64,000 nucleotides of DNA from Nocardioides caeni (lineage in GTDB: Bacteria > Actinomycetota > Actinomycetes > Propionibacteriales > Nocardioidaceae): NCBI RefSeq assembly GCF_004912195.1, contig NZ_STGW01000013.1, forward strand, positions 26,544-90,543. Direction: 5' to 3'. The notes below the pieces were generated by a model. The model made no database searches and was not told the DNA's origin. It saw nothing but the letters and a program-made list of their open reading frames with translations. The position numbers and the translations under genes were made by a program. Shown piece by piece: positions 50,218-59,634 of this stretch (the first letter of the stretch is position 1; each line of letters starts with the position of its first letter).

Positions 50218-51591
50218 ATGCCCAACCACGCATCCGAGGCCCAGGGCCCTGACCAGGACCAGGCGGCCGTCTATGCCGCCGAGGACCAGCTGGGCGACTG
50301 GCTCGACCGCGCCAGCCGGACCCCGGGCACTCCCCTGCGGATCACGCTGGGCGGCTCGGTCCAGGAGTTCTCCCCCGAGACCGAGCCGCGCTTCACCGAC
50401 CCCGCCGGGGTCCAGGCCTACGTCGACCGGGTCCTGACGCATCTCGCCGACCTCGGCGCGCAGTACGTCGACCGGGCCGGCGTCGACCGCGTCGGTGTGC
50501 CGCTCGTGGTCCGTCCCCGGCGCGGCCACCGGCAGGCCCACTACGAGCGTCACGAGCTGCCCGCACGCGGAGTGATCGCCATCCCGCCACGGGAGGTGGG
50601 CGGCGCCTGGTCGCTGCGCGGCGCGGTCGTGCTCCACGAGGTGGCGCACCACCTGGCCGGTGAGCTCGGCCACGGCCCGGGCTTCCGGACGACGTTCCTC
50701 CGCCTGCTCGAGGATCTCGGGCTGCCGGTCACGGCCGACCTGCTCCACGGCGCCTACCGGATCGAGGGTCTCGACGAGGGCCTCGCCGGCGAGGACCGCA
50801 CCCTGGTGCGGATCGGCCGGCTGCTGCGCCAGGCGGAACGCACCGACAACACCGCCGAGCGCGAGGCGTTCTTCGCGAAGGCGCAGACCCTCGCCACGCA
50901 CCACCAGATCGCGCTGGCGGTCGCGCGGGCCTCGGCCCAGGCCGAGGAGCGGCGCGCCGACCCGACCTACGAGACCGTGCCGATCGGTGAGTCCGGCAAG
51001 CGCTCGCTGGCCCGCTACGTCCGGCTGATGATCGAGATCGCGCGGGCCAACGACGTCCGCGTCGCGATCTACACCAGCAACACCAAGGTCAGCCTCTATG
51101 GCTTCGCCACGGATCTCGCGATCGTCAAGGCGCTCTATGCCTCACTGGTGACCCAGATGGTCGCCGACGGTGACGCGCACCTGCGCTCCGGAGCCCACCG
51201 CCACGACGTGCGCGAGGTGTGGAACGCGCGCCGGCGGCGCTGGGAGGTCCAACCGGTCCACGGCTCGACCGCCCGCGCCGCCTTCTACGAGGCGTGGGCC
51301 GACCACATCGGCCAGCGGCTCAGCAGCGCACGGCACGACGCGCGCCAGTCAGCGATCGAGGCCGACCGCGGCTCCACCGACGCCGAGGGCTCCACGTCGA
51401 CCGAGATCGCCCTGCGGGCCCGGGAGATCGAGGTCGTCGACTACTTCCCGCGCATGCAGCGCGACCACGGGATCCGCGGCACCTGGAAGGGCACCGCGCA
51501 GGCCGGGCACGCCGCACCCGGCTCCCATGCTGCCGGCACCCGGGCCGCCGCGCGGGCCAGGCTCGGCACCGAGCAGGCGCTGCCGGGCTGA
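50218..51591 (+). CDS. TIGR04338-type metallohydrolase fused to DUF2786
   Basis: 457 residues. Residues about 15-190 form an actinobacterial putative metallohydrolase with the zinc motif HEVAHHLAGELGHGPGF (HExxH, later His). Residues about 200-250 are a DUF2786 helix pair (LLRQAERTDNTAEREAFFAK, then AQTLATHHQIAL). A further conserved region (about 255-380, SLARYVRLMIEIARANDVRV) completes it, and the tail is low-complexity. No signal peptide. Substrate and role unknown; the fusion suggests a protease-like regulator. Confidence 0.8.
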   Translation: MPNHASEAQGPDQDQAAVYAAEDQLGDWLDRASRTPGTPLRITLGGSVQEFSPETEPRFTDPAGVQAYVDRVLTHLADLGAQYVDRAGVDRVGVPLVVRPRRGHRQAHYERHELPARGVIAIPPREVGGAWSLRGAVVLHEVAHHLAGELGHGPGFRTTFLRLLEDLGLPVTADLLHGAYRIEGLDEGLAGEDRTLVRIGRLLRQAERTDNTAEREAFFAKAQTLATHHQIALAVARASAQAEERRADPTYETVPIGESGKRSLARYVRLMIEIARANDVRVAIYTSNTKVSLYGFATDLAIVKALYASLVTQMVADGDAHLRSGAHRHDVREVWNARRRRWEVQPVHGSTARAAFYEAWADHIGQRLSSARHDARQSAIEADRGSTDAEGSTSTEIALRAREIEVVDYFPRMQRDHGIRGTWKGTAQAGHAAPGSHAAGTRAAARARLGTEQALPG

Positions 51592-51601
51592 GGCTCCGCT
51601 C

Positions 51602-52846
51602 TCAGCCGGCGATGAGGCGGGCACGGCGGCGACGTCCCGCGAGACCCCGCGCCATCTCGCCACCGACAAAGCGGGCGGCCGCGGTGACCGCATGGAGTCC
51701 GGGATCGGGTTCCTTGCCGGCGCCGATCCGGGCGATCTGGGTCTCGTACCACTCCGACTCGCCGGCGAGACCGGCCACGGTGGGCAGGGTGTAGCGCGGG
51801 AGGGTCACGCCGTCCGCGCCCTCGAGGAGCTTGCGGGTGAGGTCGGGGTCGACCGCGAGCGGTCGACCCAGGCCGATCAGGTCCACGCCGCCGTCCGCCA
51901 GCAGCGACTCGATCGCCGCGCGGGTGCGGATGCCGCCGGTGAGCATCAGCGGCACGTGTCCTGCCGTCGTACGGACGCGACGGGCGAAGGCGGCGAAATA
52001 GGCCTCCTTGACGCTGCCGGCCGCAGCGTCGGCGAGCTCGGGGACCTCGCCGAACAGCGCGGGGCTCTCGTAGGTGCCACCGGAGATCTCGATGAGGTCG
52101 ACCCCCTCGTCCACGAGCAGTCGGACCACCTGCTCGGCGTCGTCCTCGGTGAAACCGCCGTGGCGGAAGTCGGAGGAGTTGAGCTTGACCGAGACGGTGA
52201 AGCCCGAGCCGGTGGCGGCGCGGGCGGCGCGCACCGCCTCGAGCAGCGCGCGAGCCCGGGAGGACACGTCGCCACCCCACTGGTCCGTGCGCCGGTTCAC
52301 GTGCGGCGAGAGGAACTGGGCCAGGAGGTAGCCGTGCGCGGCGTGCACCTGGACCCCGTCGAGCCCGGCTTCCTCGCACCGGGCGGAGGCCTCGCCGAAC
52401 GCCACGACGATGGCCTCGATCTCGGCCGAGGTCAGCTCGCGGGGACGCCCGAAGAGCCCCATCATCGGGACCGCCCCCGCCTCAGCGCTGGGAGCGACCG
52501 GCCGTCCGGCGACGAAGCGGTTGGTCTGTCGACCGGGATGGTTGAGCTGGGCGATGACCTTCGCGGTGCCCGCCGCGTCCCGCAGCCGGCGCAGGCCCGC
52601 GACGTCGAGATGACGGTCGGCCACGATGTTGCGGCTGCGCTCGAGGAAGCGGCGGTCGACCATCAGGTTGCCCGTGATGAGCAGTCCGCCCGCTGCGCCG
52701 TCGGCCCACCGGCGATAGAGCCGCTCGTGCGCGGCGGTCGGCTGGTTGTCGGCATCCGCGAGGTTCTCGGTCATCGGGGCCTTGACGATCCGGTGCGGGA
52801 CGGTCAGTCCGCTCGGCAGGGTGAGCGCTTCATCGATACGGGGCAC
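51602..52846 (-). CDS. NADH:flavin oxidoreductase (Old Yellow Enzyme family)
   Basis: 414 residues from GTG 52846 (PRIDEALTLPSGLTVPHRIV). TIM-barrel OYE landmarks: KAPMTENLADADNQPT, the active-site pair in GVQVHAAHGYLLAQFLSPHV (H-x-x-H), NRRTDQWGGDVSSRARALLE and LMLTGGIRT with GLGRPLAVDPDL for the FMN phosphate. It reduces activated alkenes; substrate unknown. It is divergent from the acyltransferase gene over 73 bp and converges on the metallohydrolase gene. Confidence 0.9.
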   Translation of the reverse strand: MPRIDEALTLPSGLTVPHRIVKAPMTENLADADNQPTAAHERLYRRWADGAAGGLLITGNLMVDRRFLERSRNIVADRHLDVAGLRRLRDAAGTAKVIAQLNHPGRQTNRFVAGRPVAPSAEAGAVPMMGLFGRPRELTSAEIEAIVVAFGEASARCEEAGLDGVQVHAAHGYLLAQFLSPHVNRRTDQWGGDVSSRARALLEAVRAARAATGSGFTVSVKLNSSDFRHGGFTEDDAEQVVRLLVDEGVDLIEISGGTYESPALFGEVPELADAAAGSVKEAYFAAFARRVRTTAGHVPLMLTGGIRTRAAIESLLADGGVDLIGLGRPLAVDPDLTRKLLEGADGVTLPRYTLPTVAGLAGESEWYETQIARIGAGKEPDPGLHAVTAAARFVGGEMARGLAGRRRRARLIAG

Positions 52847-52919
52847 GGAGCGCAGCCTAGATGCTCGACGGCCAACGCCAGTGGCCGTCACCCGGCCCTG
52901 ACGACGTCGTTGTCGGGAG

Positions 52920-53756
52920 GTGAGCACCCCACGGACCGGCAAGAGCGCGCTGCTGCGTCCGCCCCGGGCCGATCTCAGCGGCCGCGACCCGGAGTTCATC
53001 CGTGCGATGCTGCCGCGGCTGTGGCTGGTGGCCAACCTGTGGTTCCGGGCCGAGGTGCGAGGCTTCGAGAAGGTGCCGGACGAGCCAGTCCTCTTCGTCG
53101 GCAACCACAGCGGCGGCGCCGGCACCCCGGACACGTTCGTCTTCCTGCTCGCCTACAACACCTACATGACCGTCGAAGGGCGCCCGCTGTTCTCGCTGGG
53201 CCACGAGATGGTCACCTCCCTGCCCCTCATCGGCGCGTTCGCCCGCAAGATGGGCGTGGTCACCGCCGACCAGGACGCCGCGGCCAACGTCTTCGCGCGC
53301 GACGCATCGGTGCTCGTCTATCCGGGCGGCGACGTCGAGGCGCTGCGTCCCTGGCGCGACCGGCACCGCATCGTCTTCGACGGACGCAAGGGGTTCCTCA
53401 AGCTCGCACACCGTGCCGGCGTCAAGATCGTGCCGGTCGTCGCCACCGGTGGCCACGACACCCTCTTCGTGCTCAACGACGGCCGGTCGACGGCGCGGCG
53501 CCTCGGCTTCGACCGCCTGCTGCGGATCAAGTCGGTGCCGATGACGCTCAGCATCCCGTGGGGGCTGCTCCCAGGTGGCCTCCCCCAGGTCCCGCTGCCG
53601 TCGAAGATCCGGATCCAGCTGCTCGACCCCATCGACCTCCGGGACCGCTTCGGGGACGAGCCGGACTGGGACGAGGCCTACGAGTTCGTCACCAGCGTCA
53701 TGCAGAGCGGCCTGTCGACCCTGGCCGCGAAGACCGTGATCCCGGTGCTCGGGTGA
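52920..53756 (+). CDS. Lysophospholipid acyltransferase family protein
   Basis: 278 residues of the PlsC/MGAT-like acyltransferase fold. Motif I is FVGNHSGGAGTPDTFVFLLA, the N-H-x-G-G...P-D form found in diacylglycerol/wax-type LPLATs. Later blocks are LVYPGGDVEALRPWRDRHRI and KIVPVVATGGHDTLF. Predicted to acylate a lipid at the membrane. GTG 52920 starts it, and its stop overlaps the start of the next gene (GTGA). Confidence 0.85.
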   Translation: MSTPRTGKSALLRPPRADLSGRDPEFIRAMLPRLWLVANLWFRAEVRGFEKVPDEPVLFVGNHSGGAGTPDTFVFLLAYNTYMTVEGRPLFSLGHEMVTSLPLIGAFARKMGVVTADQDAAANVFARDASVLVYPGGDVEALRPWRDRHRIVFDGRKGFLKLAHRAGVKIVPVVATGGHDTLFVLNDGRSTARRLGFDRLLRIKSVPMTLSIPWGLLPGGLPQVPLPSKIRIQLLDPIDLRDRFGDEPDWDEAYEFVTSVMQSGLSTLAAKTVIPVLG

Positions 53757-54229
53757 GCGCGACCGCGCGCGCCCGGGTCCACGTCGACCTGCCGGCCGAC
53801 GAGCTGCGGGCCTTCGTCCGCGATCCGCACGCGGCGCTGCCGGTGATCACCGGCTTCGGGGACTTCGTCCATCACCGCGACGCCCCCGCAGCGGGGCGAC
53901 AGGAGTGGGACGTGATCTATCACGTCGGCGCCCTCCAGCTCGGTGGTCGCGTCGAGATCGACACCTCCCGCCACGACGGCATCGACTGGCGCAGCCTTCG
54001 CGGCACCCGGCACACCTTCTCCCTCACCGTGACCGAGGACCAGGGTCAGATCGAGGGCGAGGACGACGGCGAGAGCCAGGGCGGGAGTGTGCTGTCACTG
54101 GAGATGAGGCTGTCGCTCAGCGGCCTGCTCATGGCCCGGATCGCCGAGCGCACGGGCGCCGGCATCATGCGCCGTCATCTCGAGGCAGCCGCCGAGCAGC
54201 TGCGCCATCACGCCGAGTGGTGCCGGTAG
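53753..54229 (+). CDS. SRPBCC/polyketide-cyclase-like small protein
   Basis: 158 residues from GTG 53753, overlapping the acyltransferase stop. The pattern ARARVHVDLPADELRAFVRD, later IDWRSLRGTRHTFSLTV and VLSLEMRLSLSGLLMARIAE, with a long C-terminal helix (MRRHLEAAAEQLRHHAEW), fits the START/SRPBCC lipid- or ligand-binding fold. No catalytic residues can be assigned. Coupled to the acyltransferase, so it may bind a lipid intermediate (inference). It overlaps the converging DUF2236 gene by 22 bp. Confidence 0.65.
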   Translation: MSATARARVHVDLPADELRAFVRDPHAALPVITGFGDFVHHRDAPAAGRQEWDVIYHVGALQLGGRVEIDTSRHDGIDWRSLRGTRHTFSLTVTEDQGQIEGEDDGESQGGSVLSLEMRLSLSGLLMARIAERTGAGIMRRHLEAAAEQLRHHAEWCR

Positions 54230-55530
54230 GCGTCCCCGTCGGTCGTGAACTCCGCGCCACTGTAGCGACGCAGCACCCGCTCCACCTTGCCCACCAGCCG
54301 CCGGTCGGCGTACGACGACAGGACCGGGGTGCGCACCGCGACGGCATAGGGGACGACCTGGGTGGCGAGGAAGGCGAGCGTGCCGACGGCGCGCAGCTTG
54401 TCGACCGGCGTCACCGCCACCCCCATCGACTCGGCGCGTGCCTCGTCACCGTCGAGGTAGGACTTCACGAGGAAGAGCTTCGAGGTGCTGCGCTCGAAGC
54501 GGACCCGGAAGCTGTTGATCGGCGACTTCTCCTTCTCGATGTCGGCCGCGATCGTGGCGCGGACCAGCCGCCCGCAGGTGTCGTCGTCGAAGTCGCGACG
54601 CAGGGTCGCGTGGCGGGTCGCCATGATGTCGACGATCGCCTGCGGCTCGGTCGGCAGCAGGTCCTGCGGCAGACCGAGCAGGAAGCAGCGATAGCGGGCG
54701 AACTCGACGCGGGCCCGCTCGTCCGCGCTGAACTCGCTCCGGCCGCGACGCGTCGCCTGGAGGGCCAGGAAGAACGCGCCGGTGAAGCCGGCCGGCATCT
54801 GGTCGGACTGCGGGATCGGGACGCCGTAGACGCTGCTGTCCCACGACGTGCGCTTCATGATGTTGAAGCGGACCATCGAGTGCATGAGGCGCACCATCGC
54901 CGCTGACTTGAACGCGATGCCGTCGCGGTCGAGCGCGCCCGGCAGGACCGAGGAGAGGAAGAAGGCGGCCGTCTCGTTGGCGCGCTTGCCGGCGGTCGAC
55001 TCGGACAGTCCGCCGGCGATGGCCATCGGCAGGGCGGCGTACTTGTTCATGAAGGTGCCGAGGAGCGCGCCGCGGATCACGTAGGGCAGGACGTGGGCTG
55101 CCAGGTTGCGTTCGAGGGCGGCGCCGCGGCGGACGAGATCGATGTCGATCCAGTCCGGCACCTGCTCCATGTCGGCCAGGAAGGCCGCCAGCTCGGGAGG
55201 CGCGCCCTCGACGCTCTCGACTCCGTGGTCGCAGGCCTCGACGAGCATGGTCACCAGGCGCTGGAAGCCGTAGTCGGGGATGAGGCTGGCGTAGGCGTCA
55301 CCGACCCGGTCGCCGAGCATCGTGTAGGTCGCGATCAGGTCGACCAGCTCGCCGTCGGCCAGCAGCCGCGGCCGCTCGCCCTCCATGTCGGGACGCATCT
55401 GCGCCGGGACCGCCGGGTCGGTGGTGAATCGGTGCGGGAGGGCCTCGAAGTCGATCGACCCGTAGATCAGGGGGAGGTCGTCCTTCTGGGACGCGATGAT
55501 CTGGCGGCGCTCCGGCTGCGTGACGGTCAT
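54208..55530 (-). CDS. DUF2236/MpaB-like oxygenase family protein
   Basis: 440 residues from ATG 55530. KSAAMVRLMHSMVRFNIMKR holds the His/Arg pair typical of the DUF2236 family, a haem-binding fold shared with latex-clearing protein and MpaB; VPIPQSDQMPAGFTGAFFLA follows. LGTFMNKYAALPMAIAGGLS lies upstream. Oxygenase activity is inferred from relatives. The leader is short, and a tRNA gene lies further upstream on the same strand with its own terminator. Confidence 0.72.
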   Translation of the reverse strand: MTVTQPERRQIIASQKDDLPLIYGSIDFEALPHRFTTDPAVPAQMRPDMEGERPRLLADGELVDLIATYTMLGDRVGDAYASLIPDYGFQRLVTMLVEACDHGVESVEGAPPELAAFLADMEQVPDWIDIDLVRRGAALERNLAAHVLPYVIRGALLGTFMNKYAALPMAIAGGLSESTAGKRANETAAFFLSSVLPGALDRDGIAFKSAAMVRLMHSMVRFNIMKRTSWDSSVYGVPIPQSDQMPAGFTGAFFLALQATRRGRSEFSADERARVEFARYRCFLLGLPQDLLPTEPQAIVDIMATRHATLRRDFDDDTCGRLVRATIAADIEKEKSPINSFRVRFERSTSKLFLVKSYLDGDEARAESMGVAVTPVDKLRAVGTLAFLATQVVPYAVAVRTPVLSSYADRRLVGKVERVLRRYSGAEFTTDGDAYRHHSA

Positions 55531-55583
55531 GGGAGCAAATGTAAGCGATCGCACGCATTTGGTCCGCCAGACCGGATCGCGAG

Positions 55584-55624
55584 GAAAAACAAGACGGACC
55601 CACGTGCGTTCACGTGAGTCCGTC
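55584..55624 (-). terminator. Intrinsic terminator of tRNA-Pro
   Basis: GACGGACCCACGTG (55593-55606) and CACGTGAGTCCGTC (55611-55624) form a 14-bp stem with one mismatch and a CGTT loop. Read on the minus strand the stem is followed by TTGTTTTTCC (55592-55583), a good T-run. It lies 29 bp after the tRNA. Confidence 0.9.
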
Positions 55625-55652
55625 CTCGGTTGATGTCAACGACATCGATCGG

Positions 55653-55726
55653 TCGGGCTGACAGGATTTGAACCTGCGACCCCCTGACCCCCAGTCAGGT
55701 GCGCTACCAAGCTGCGCTACAGCCCG
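55653..55726 (-). tRNA. tRNA-Pro(GGG)
   Basis: 74 nt without encoded CCA. The acceptor stem CGGGCTG/CAGCCCG is perfect, with discriminator A. The anticodon arm CCTGA-CTGGGGG-TCAGG gives anticodon GGG. The T arm GCAGGTTCAAATCCTGT is canonical, and the D arm holds GCGCAGCTTGGTAGCGC. It reads CCC/CCT proline codons, common in high-GC genomes. Confidence 0.97.
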
Positions 55727-55832
55727 AACACCCCATCCGGGATCGCCGGCGGAGCGGTCGGAACACTACCGCAGGCACTCGGGCCGACCCGAATCGGCCT
55801 CCTCCCCGGGCGTGGTGCGGTAGGAATCGGAC

Positions 55833-56315
55833 ATGGACCGACGACTTCTTGCGGCGCTCGTGCTGCCGCTCGCCCTGACGGCATGCGGCGACGACTCCAG
55901 GTCGTCCGACGACCGCACCTCCGACGACGCGACCACCACCGGGCCTGCGGGGGCGCCCGAGGCCGCAGGGGACCTGACGGATCAGGACGCCGCGGCGATC
56001 GAGGAGACGATCCTCGACTTCCTGCTGACCGGCGAGTGCGACCTCGCCACCGACGACTACCTGCGCGACATCGCGCTCTTCGCTGACGACGACGCCACCC
56101 GGGACGAGGCGTGCGGCCAGTGGGAGGACGTCTTCAGCGAGCCCCTGTTCACGGCAGACGACGTGGTGCTCAGCGAGCTCAGCGGGGAGGACGGCGTCGC
56201 GACGATCCTGGTCGGATCGGACATCGCCCCGGACATCACCACGCTCTACCAGCTGACCCTCGTCGACGGCGCATGGCTGGTCAGCGGGGACGAGTACAAC
56301 ACCGACGGTCTCTGA
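55833..56315 (+). CDS. Small lipoprotein, function unknown
   Basis: 160 residues. Signal peptide MDRRLLAALVLPLALTACGD with lipobox LTAC (Cys18), then a linker of about 35 residues rich in Asp, Ser and Thr. The C-terminal part (about 50-160) resembles the compact cone-shaped NTF2-like fold: helix EETILDFLLTGECDLATDD, then strands ending QLTLVDGAWLVSGDEYNTDG. It is a likely surface-anchored accessory domain. It converges on dnaE2 with 13 bp between. Confidence 0.8.
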   Translation: MDRRLLAALVLPLALTACGDDSRSSDDRTSDDATTTGPAGAPEAAGDLTDQDAAAIEETILDFLLTGECDLATDDYLRDIALFADDDATRDEACGQWEDVFSEPLFTADDVVLSELSGEDGVATILVGSDIAPDITTLYQLTLVDGAWLVSGDEYNTDGL

Positions 56316-56328
56316 CACGCATCCAGTC

Positions 56329-59300
56329 TCAGCGGAAGTCCCGCGACGACTGCCGGGCCTCGAGGGGCTGGGCGGCTCCGTGGAGGACGGTGTCGAGGGA
56401 GACCACCCGGTCGGCCACCAGGTTGGTGACGCCGTCCTGACGCTCGACGGTCCCCCGGATCACCACGGCGACCTTGTTGCGGGCGGCCTGGCGGTGCACC
56501 CGCATCACGCCCTGGGAGCACACCACGTTGAGCATCCCGGTCTCGTCCTCGAGGTTGAGGAAGGTGATCCCGCCGGCCGTCCCGGGGCGCTGGCGATGGG
56601 TGATCAGCCCGGCGACGTGCACCCGCCGACCGGCTCGGGCGTTGGCGACGTCTCCCACCGCGAGGATCCCCGCCGCGAGCAGGGCCTCGCGGTAGTGCTC
56701 CATCGGGTGCAGGTCGGTCGAGATCCGCGTCGCCCACAGGTCGGCGAGCGTCACCTCCATCGGGCTCATCCCCGGCAGCGTGGGAGGTGCCGGCGCGGGG
56801 GTGCTGCCCTCCAGCTGCCCGTCGGACTCGGCGTGTCCCGCCATCCACAGCGCCTGACGCCGGTCGAGGCCGAAGCAGTCGAAGGCGCCGGCGGTGGCGA
56901 GCGCCTCGAGCTGGGTCGCGGTGAGACCTGCGCGGCGTGACAGGTCACGGATGTCGACGAAGGGCGACTCGTCGCGGATCGCGACGATGTGACGGGCGAG
57001 CTCGCCACCGATGCCCTTGACCTCGTCCAGCCCCAGCCGCACGGCCCACCCGTCGTCGTACCGGTGACGATCGGTGCGGGTCGCCTCGCAGGGCTCGAGG
57101 TCGGCGAGTGCACCGGAGCGCAGGAGGTCGGGCCGCAGCACGCGTACGCCGTGCCGGCGGGCGTCGGCGACCAGGGACTGCGGTGAGTAGAACCCCATCG
57201 GCTGGTTGCGCAGGAGTCCCGCCAGGAAGGCGGCCGGGTAGCGCAGCTTGAACCAGGAGGAGGCATAGACGAGCAGCGCGAAGGAGAGGGCGTGGGACTC
57301 GGCGAAGCCGAAGCCGGCGAAGGAGAGGATCTTGACGTAGATCGCGTCGGCCGCGTCGCCCGTGATGCCCTTGGCCCTCATCCCGTCATAGAGGGTGTCC
57401 TTGACCTTCTCGATCCGTTCGATGCCGCGCTTGGAGCCCATGGCGCGACGCAGGAGGTCGGCGTCGTCGGCCGAGCAGTTGCCGAGCGCGACGGCCATCT
57501 GCATGAGCTGCTCCTGGAAGAGCGGGACCCCGAGGGTCCGGCCGAGGATGGGCACGAGGGAGGGATGGTCGTAGGTCACCGGCTCCTTGCCCGTGGCCCG
57601 GCGGATGTAGGGGTGCACGGCACCGCCCTGGATCGGACCTGGCCGGATCAGGGCGATCTCGATGGCCAGGTCGTAGAAGCAGCGGGGCTTGAGTCGCGGC
57701 AGGGTGCCGATCTGGGCGCGCGACTCGACCTGGAAGACACCGATCGAGTCGGCGCGGCAGAGCATGTCGTAGACCTCCGACTCCTCCCGCGGGAGGGACT
57801 CGAGGGTCCAGCTCCGTCCGGTGTGCTCCTCGACCAGTCGCATCATGTGGTCCAGCGCCCCGAGCATCCCGAGGCCGAGCAGGTCGAACTTCACCAGCCC
57901 CATCGACTCGCAGCCGTCCTTGTCCCACTGCAGGACGGTCCGGTCGGGCATCCGCGCCTTCTCGATCGGGCAGACCTCGCCGATCGGCCGCTCGGTGAGC
58001 ACCATCCCGCCGGAGTGGATCCCCAGGTGGCGCGGTGCGCCCATCAGCTCCTCGGCGAGGGCGACGACCTGGTCGGGGATGCCCAGGCCCTTCTCGACCT
58101 CGCTCCCCCACCCGTCGATGGACTTCGACCACGCGTCCTGCTGGCCGGCGGAGAACCCGAGCGCCTTCGCCGCGTCGCGCACCGCCATCCGCGGCCGATA
58201 GCTGATCACGTTGCACACCTGCGCGGCGTTGCGACGGCCGTAGGTGTCATAGACCCACTGGATGACCTCCTCGCGGCGGTCGGAGTCGAAGTCCACGTCG
58301 ATGTCGGGCTCCTCCTCCCGGTGCTCGGAGATGAACCGCTCGAACGGCAGGTTGAAGTAGACCGCGTCGACGGCGGTGATCCCCAGCGCGTAGCAGACCG
58401 CGCTGCTCGCTGCCGATCCCCGGCCCTGACACAGGATCTTCCTGCTGCGGGCGAAGGCGACGATGTCGTGGACGATGACGAAGTAGCCGGCGAAGTCCTT
58501 GCGGGTGATGACGTCCAGCTCACGCTCGACCCGCTCCCGGGCCTGGGTCGCGAGCTCGGTGCCGGCGTAGCGTCGGGCGAAGCCGGCCTCGGTGAGGTTG
58601 CGCAGGTGCTCGGCCGGAGTGAGCCCCTCGGGGATGCCCAGCTTGGGCAGTTTGGGCGACGCCTTGCGCAGGTCGAAGGCGAGCTCCTCGGCGAGACGAG
58701 TCGTCCGTCGTACGGCGTCGGGACGGCGGGCGAACCGCTGCAGCATCTCCTCGCCGCTGCGCAGGTGGGCACCGCCGGAGAGGTCGAGCCAGCCGTCGAG
58801 GTCGGCGATGCTGCGCCGGGCGCGGATCGCCGCCATCGCCGCCGCGAGACGGCGCTGGTCGGGCGTCGCCTGGTGGACGTTGCCAGTCGCGATGACCGGG
58901 AGCCCCCGCTCGTCGGCGATCCGGGCGAGCAGGTCGTTGGCCTCGCTGCCACCCGGCTGGTCGGTGGCGATCAGCTCCACGACGACGTGCTCCGGCCCGA
59001 ACCGGGCAGTCAGCTCGTCCAGCGCTGCCGCGGCAGCGCGCGGACCGCCCGTGGCCAGCGCCTGACGGACGCTTCCCTTGCGACAACCGGTCAGCACCAT
59101 CCAGTGCCCCCGCCCGGTCTCGGCCAGATCGTCGAGGTCGTGGGCGGGGCTGCCCTTCTCCGGAGCCCGCAGACCGGCCTCCGTGATGGCGGCGGACAGC
59201 CGGTGATAGCCCTCCACGCCGCGGGCGAGCACGAGCAGGTGACTGCCCTCGGGGTCGGGGATGCCGTTCTGTGAGCGGAGTACGTCGAGGGTCAGCTCGG

Positions 59301-59634
59301 CTCCATAGACGGTGCGTTGCCCGTGGTCGCTCGCCGCCTCGGCGAACAGCGGTGCGCCGGCGAAGCCGTCGTGGTCGGTGAGCGCGAGGGCACCGAGCCC
59401 CAGCCGGACGGACTCCTCGACCAGGTCGCGGGGCGAGCTGGCGCCGTCGAGGAAGCTGAAGTGGCTGTGGCAGTGCAGCTCGGCGTAGGGCACCGCCTCC
59501 TCGGGCCGACGGATCTCCTCGGGCTCCACCCGCGGCTGCTTGCGCCGCGACACGGGCGCCTCGAGCGACGGGGCGCGTCCGGACAGGCGCCGCTCGAGCT
59601 CACGCCACGGGACCGGCGGGTTGTTCCAGCCCAT
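56329..59634 (-). CDS. dnaE2: Error-prone DNA polymerase III alpha subunit DnaE2
   Basis: 1101 residues, as usual for DnaE2. The PHP domain opens AELHCHSHFSFLDGASSP; the polymerase catalytic aspartates are in EEEPDIDVDFDSDRREEVIQ. Helix-hairpin-helix LDEVKGIGGELARHI and an OB-fold near the end (VHVAGLITHRQRPGTAGGI) follow. It performs damage-induced translesion synthesis with ImuB. ATG 59634 shares its first base with the imuB stop region, so the operon imuA'-imuB-dnaE2 is continuous and controlled from the LexA box at 61818. Confidence 0.95.
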   Translation of the reverse strand: MGWNNPPVPWRELERRLSGRAPSLEAPVSRRKQPRVEPEEIRRPEEAVPYAELHCHSHFSFLDGASSPRDLVEESVRLGLGALALTDHDGFAGAPLFAEAASDHGQRTVYGAELTLDVLRSQNGIPDPEGSHLLVLARGVEGYHRLSAAITEAGLRAPEKGSPAHDLDDLAETGRGHWMVLTGCRKGSVRQALATGGPRAAAAALDELTARFGPEHVVVELIATDQPGGSEANDLLARIADERGLPVIATGNVHQATPDQRRLAAAMAAIRARRSIADLDGWLDLSGGAHLRSGEEMLQRFARRPDAVRRTTRLAEELAFDLRKASPKLPKLGIPEGLTPAEHLRNLTEAGFARRYAGTELATQARERVERELDVITRKDFAGYFVIVHDIVAFARSRKILCQGRGSAASSAVCYALGITAVDAVYFNLPFERFISEHREEEPDIDVDFDSDRREEVIQWVYDTYGRRNAAQVCNVISYRPRMAVRDAAKALGFSAGQQDAWSKSIDGWGSEVEKGLGIPDQVVALAEELMGAPRHLGIHSGGMVLTERPIGEVCPIEKARMPDRTVLQWDKDGCESMGLVKFDLLGLGMLGALDHMMRLVEEHTGRSWTLESLPREESEVYDMLCRADSIGVFQVESRAQIGTLPRLKPRCFYDLAIEIALIRPGPIQGGAVHPYIRRATGKEPVTYDHPSLVPILGRTLGVPLFQEQLMQMAVALGNCSADDADLLRRAMGSKRGIERIEKVKDTLYDGMRAKGITGDAADAIYVKILSFAGFGFAESHALSFALLVYASSWFKLRYPAAFLAGLLRNQPMGFYSPQSLVADARRHGVRVLRPDLLRSGALADLEPCEATRTDRHRYDDGWAVRLGLDEVKGIGGELARHIVAIRDESPFVDIRDLSRRAGLTATQLEALATAGAFDCFGLDRRQALWMAGHAESDGQLEGSTPAPAPPTLPGMSPMEVTLADLWATRISTDLHPMEHYREALLAAGILAVGDVANARAGRRVHVAGLITHRQRPGTAGGITFLNLEDETGMLNVVCSQGVMRVHRQAARNKVAVVIRGTVERQDGVTNLVADRVVSLDTVLHGAAQPLEARQSSRDFR

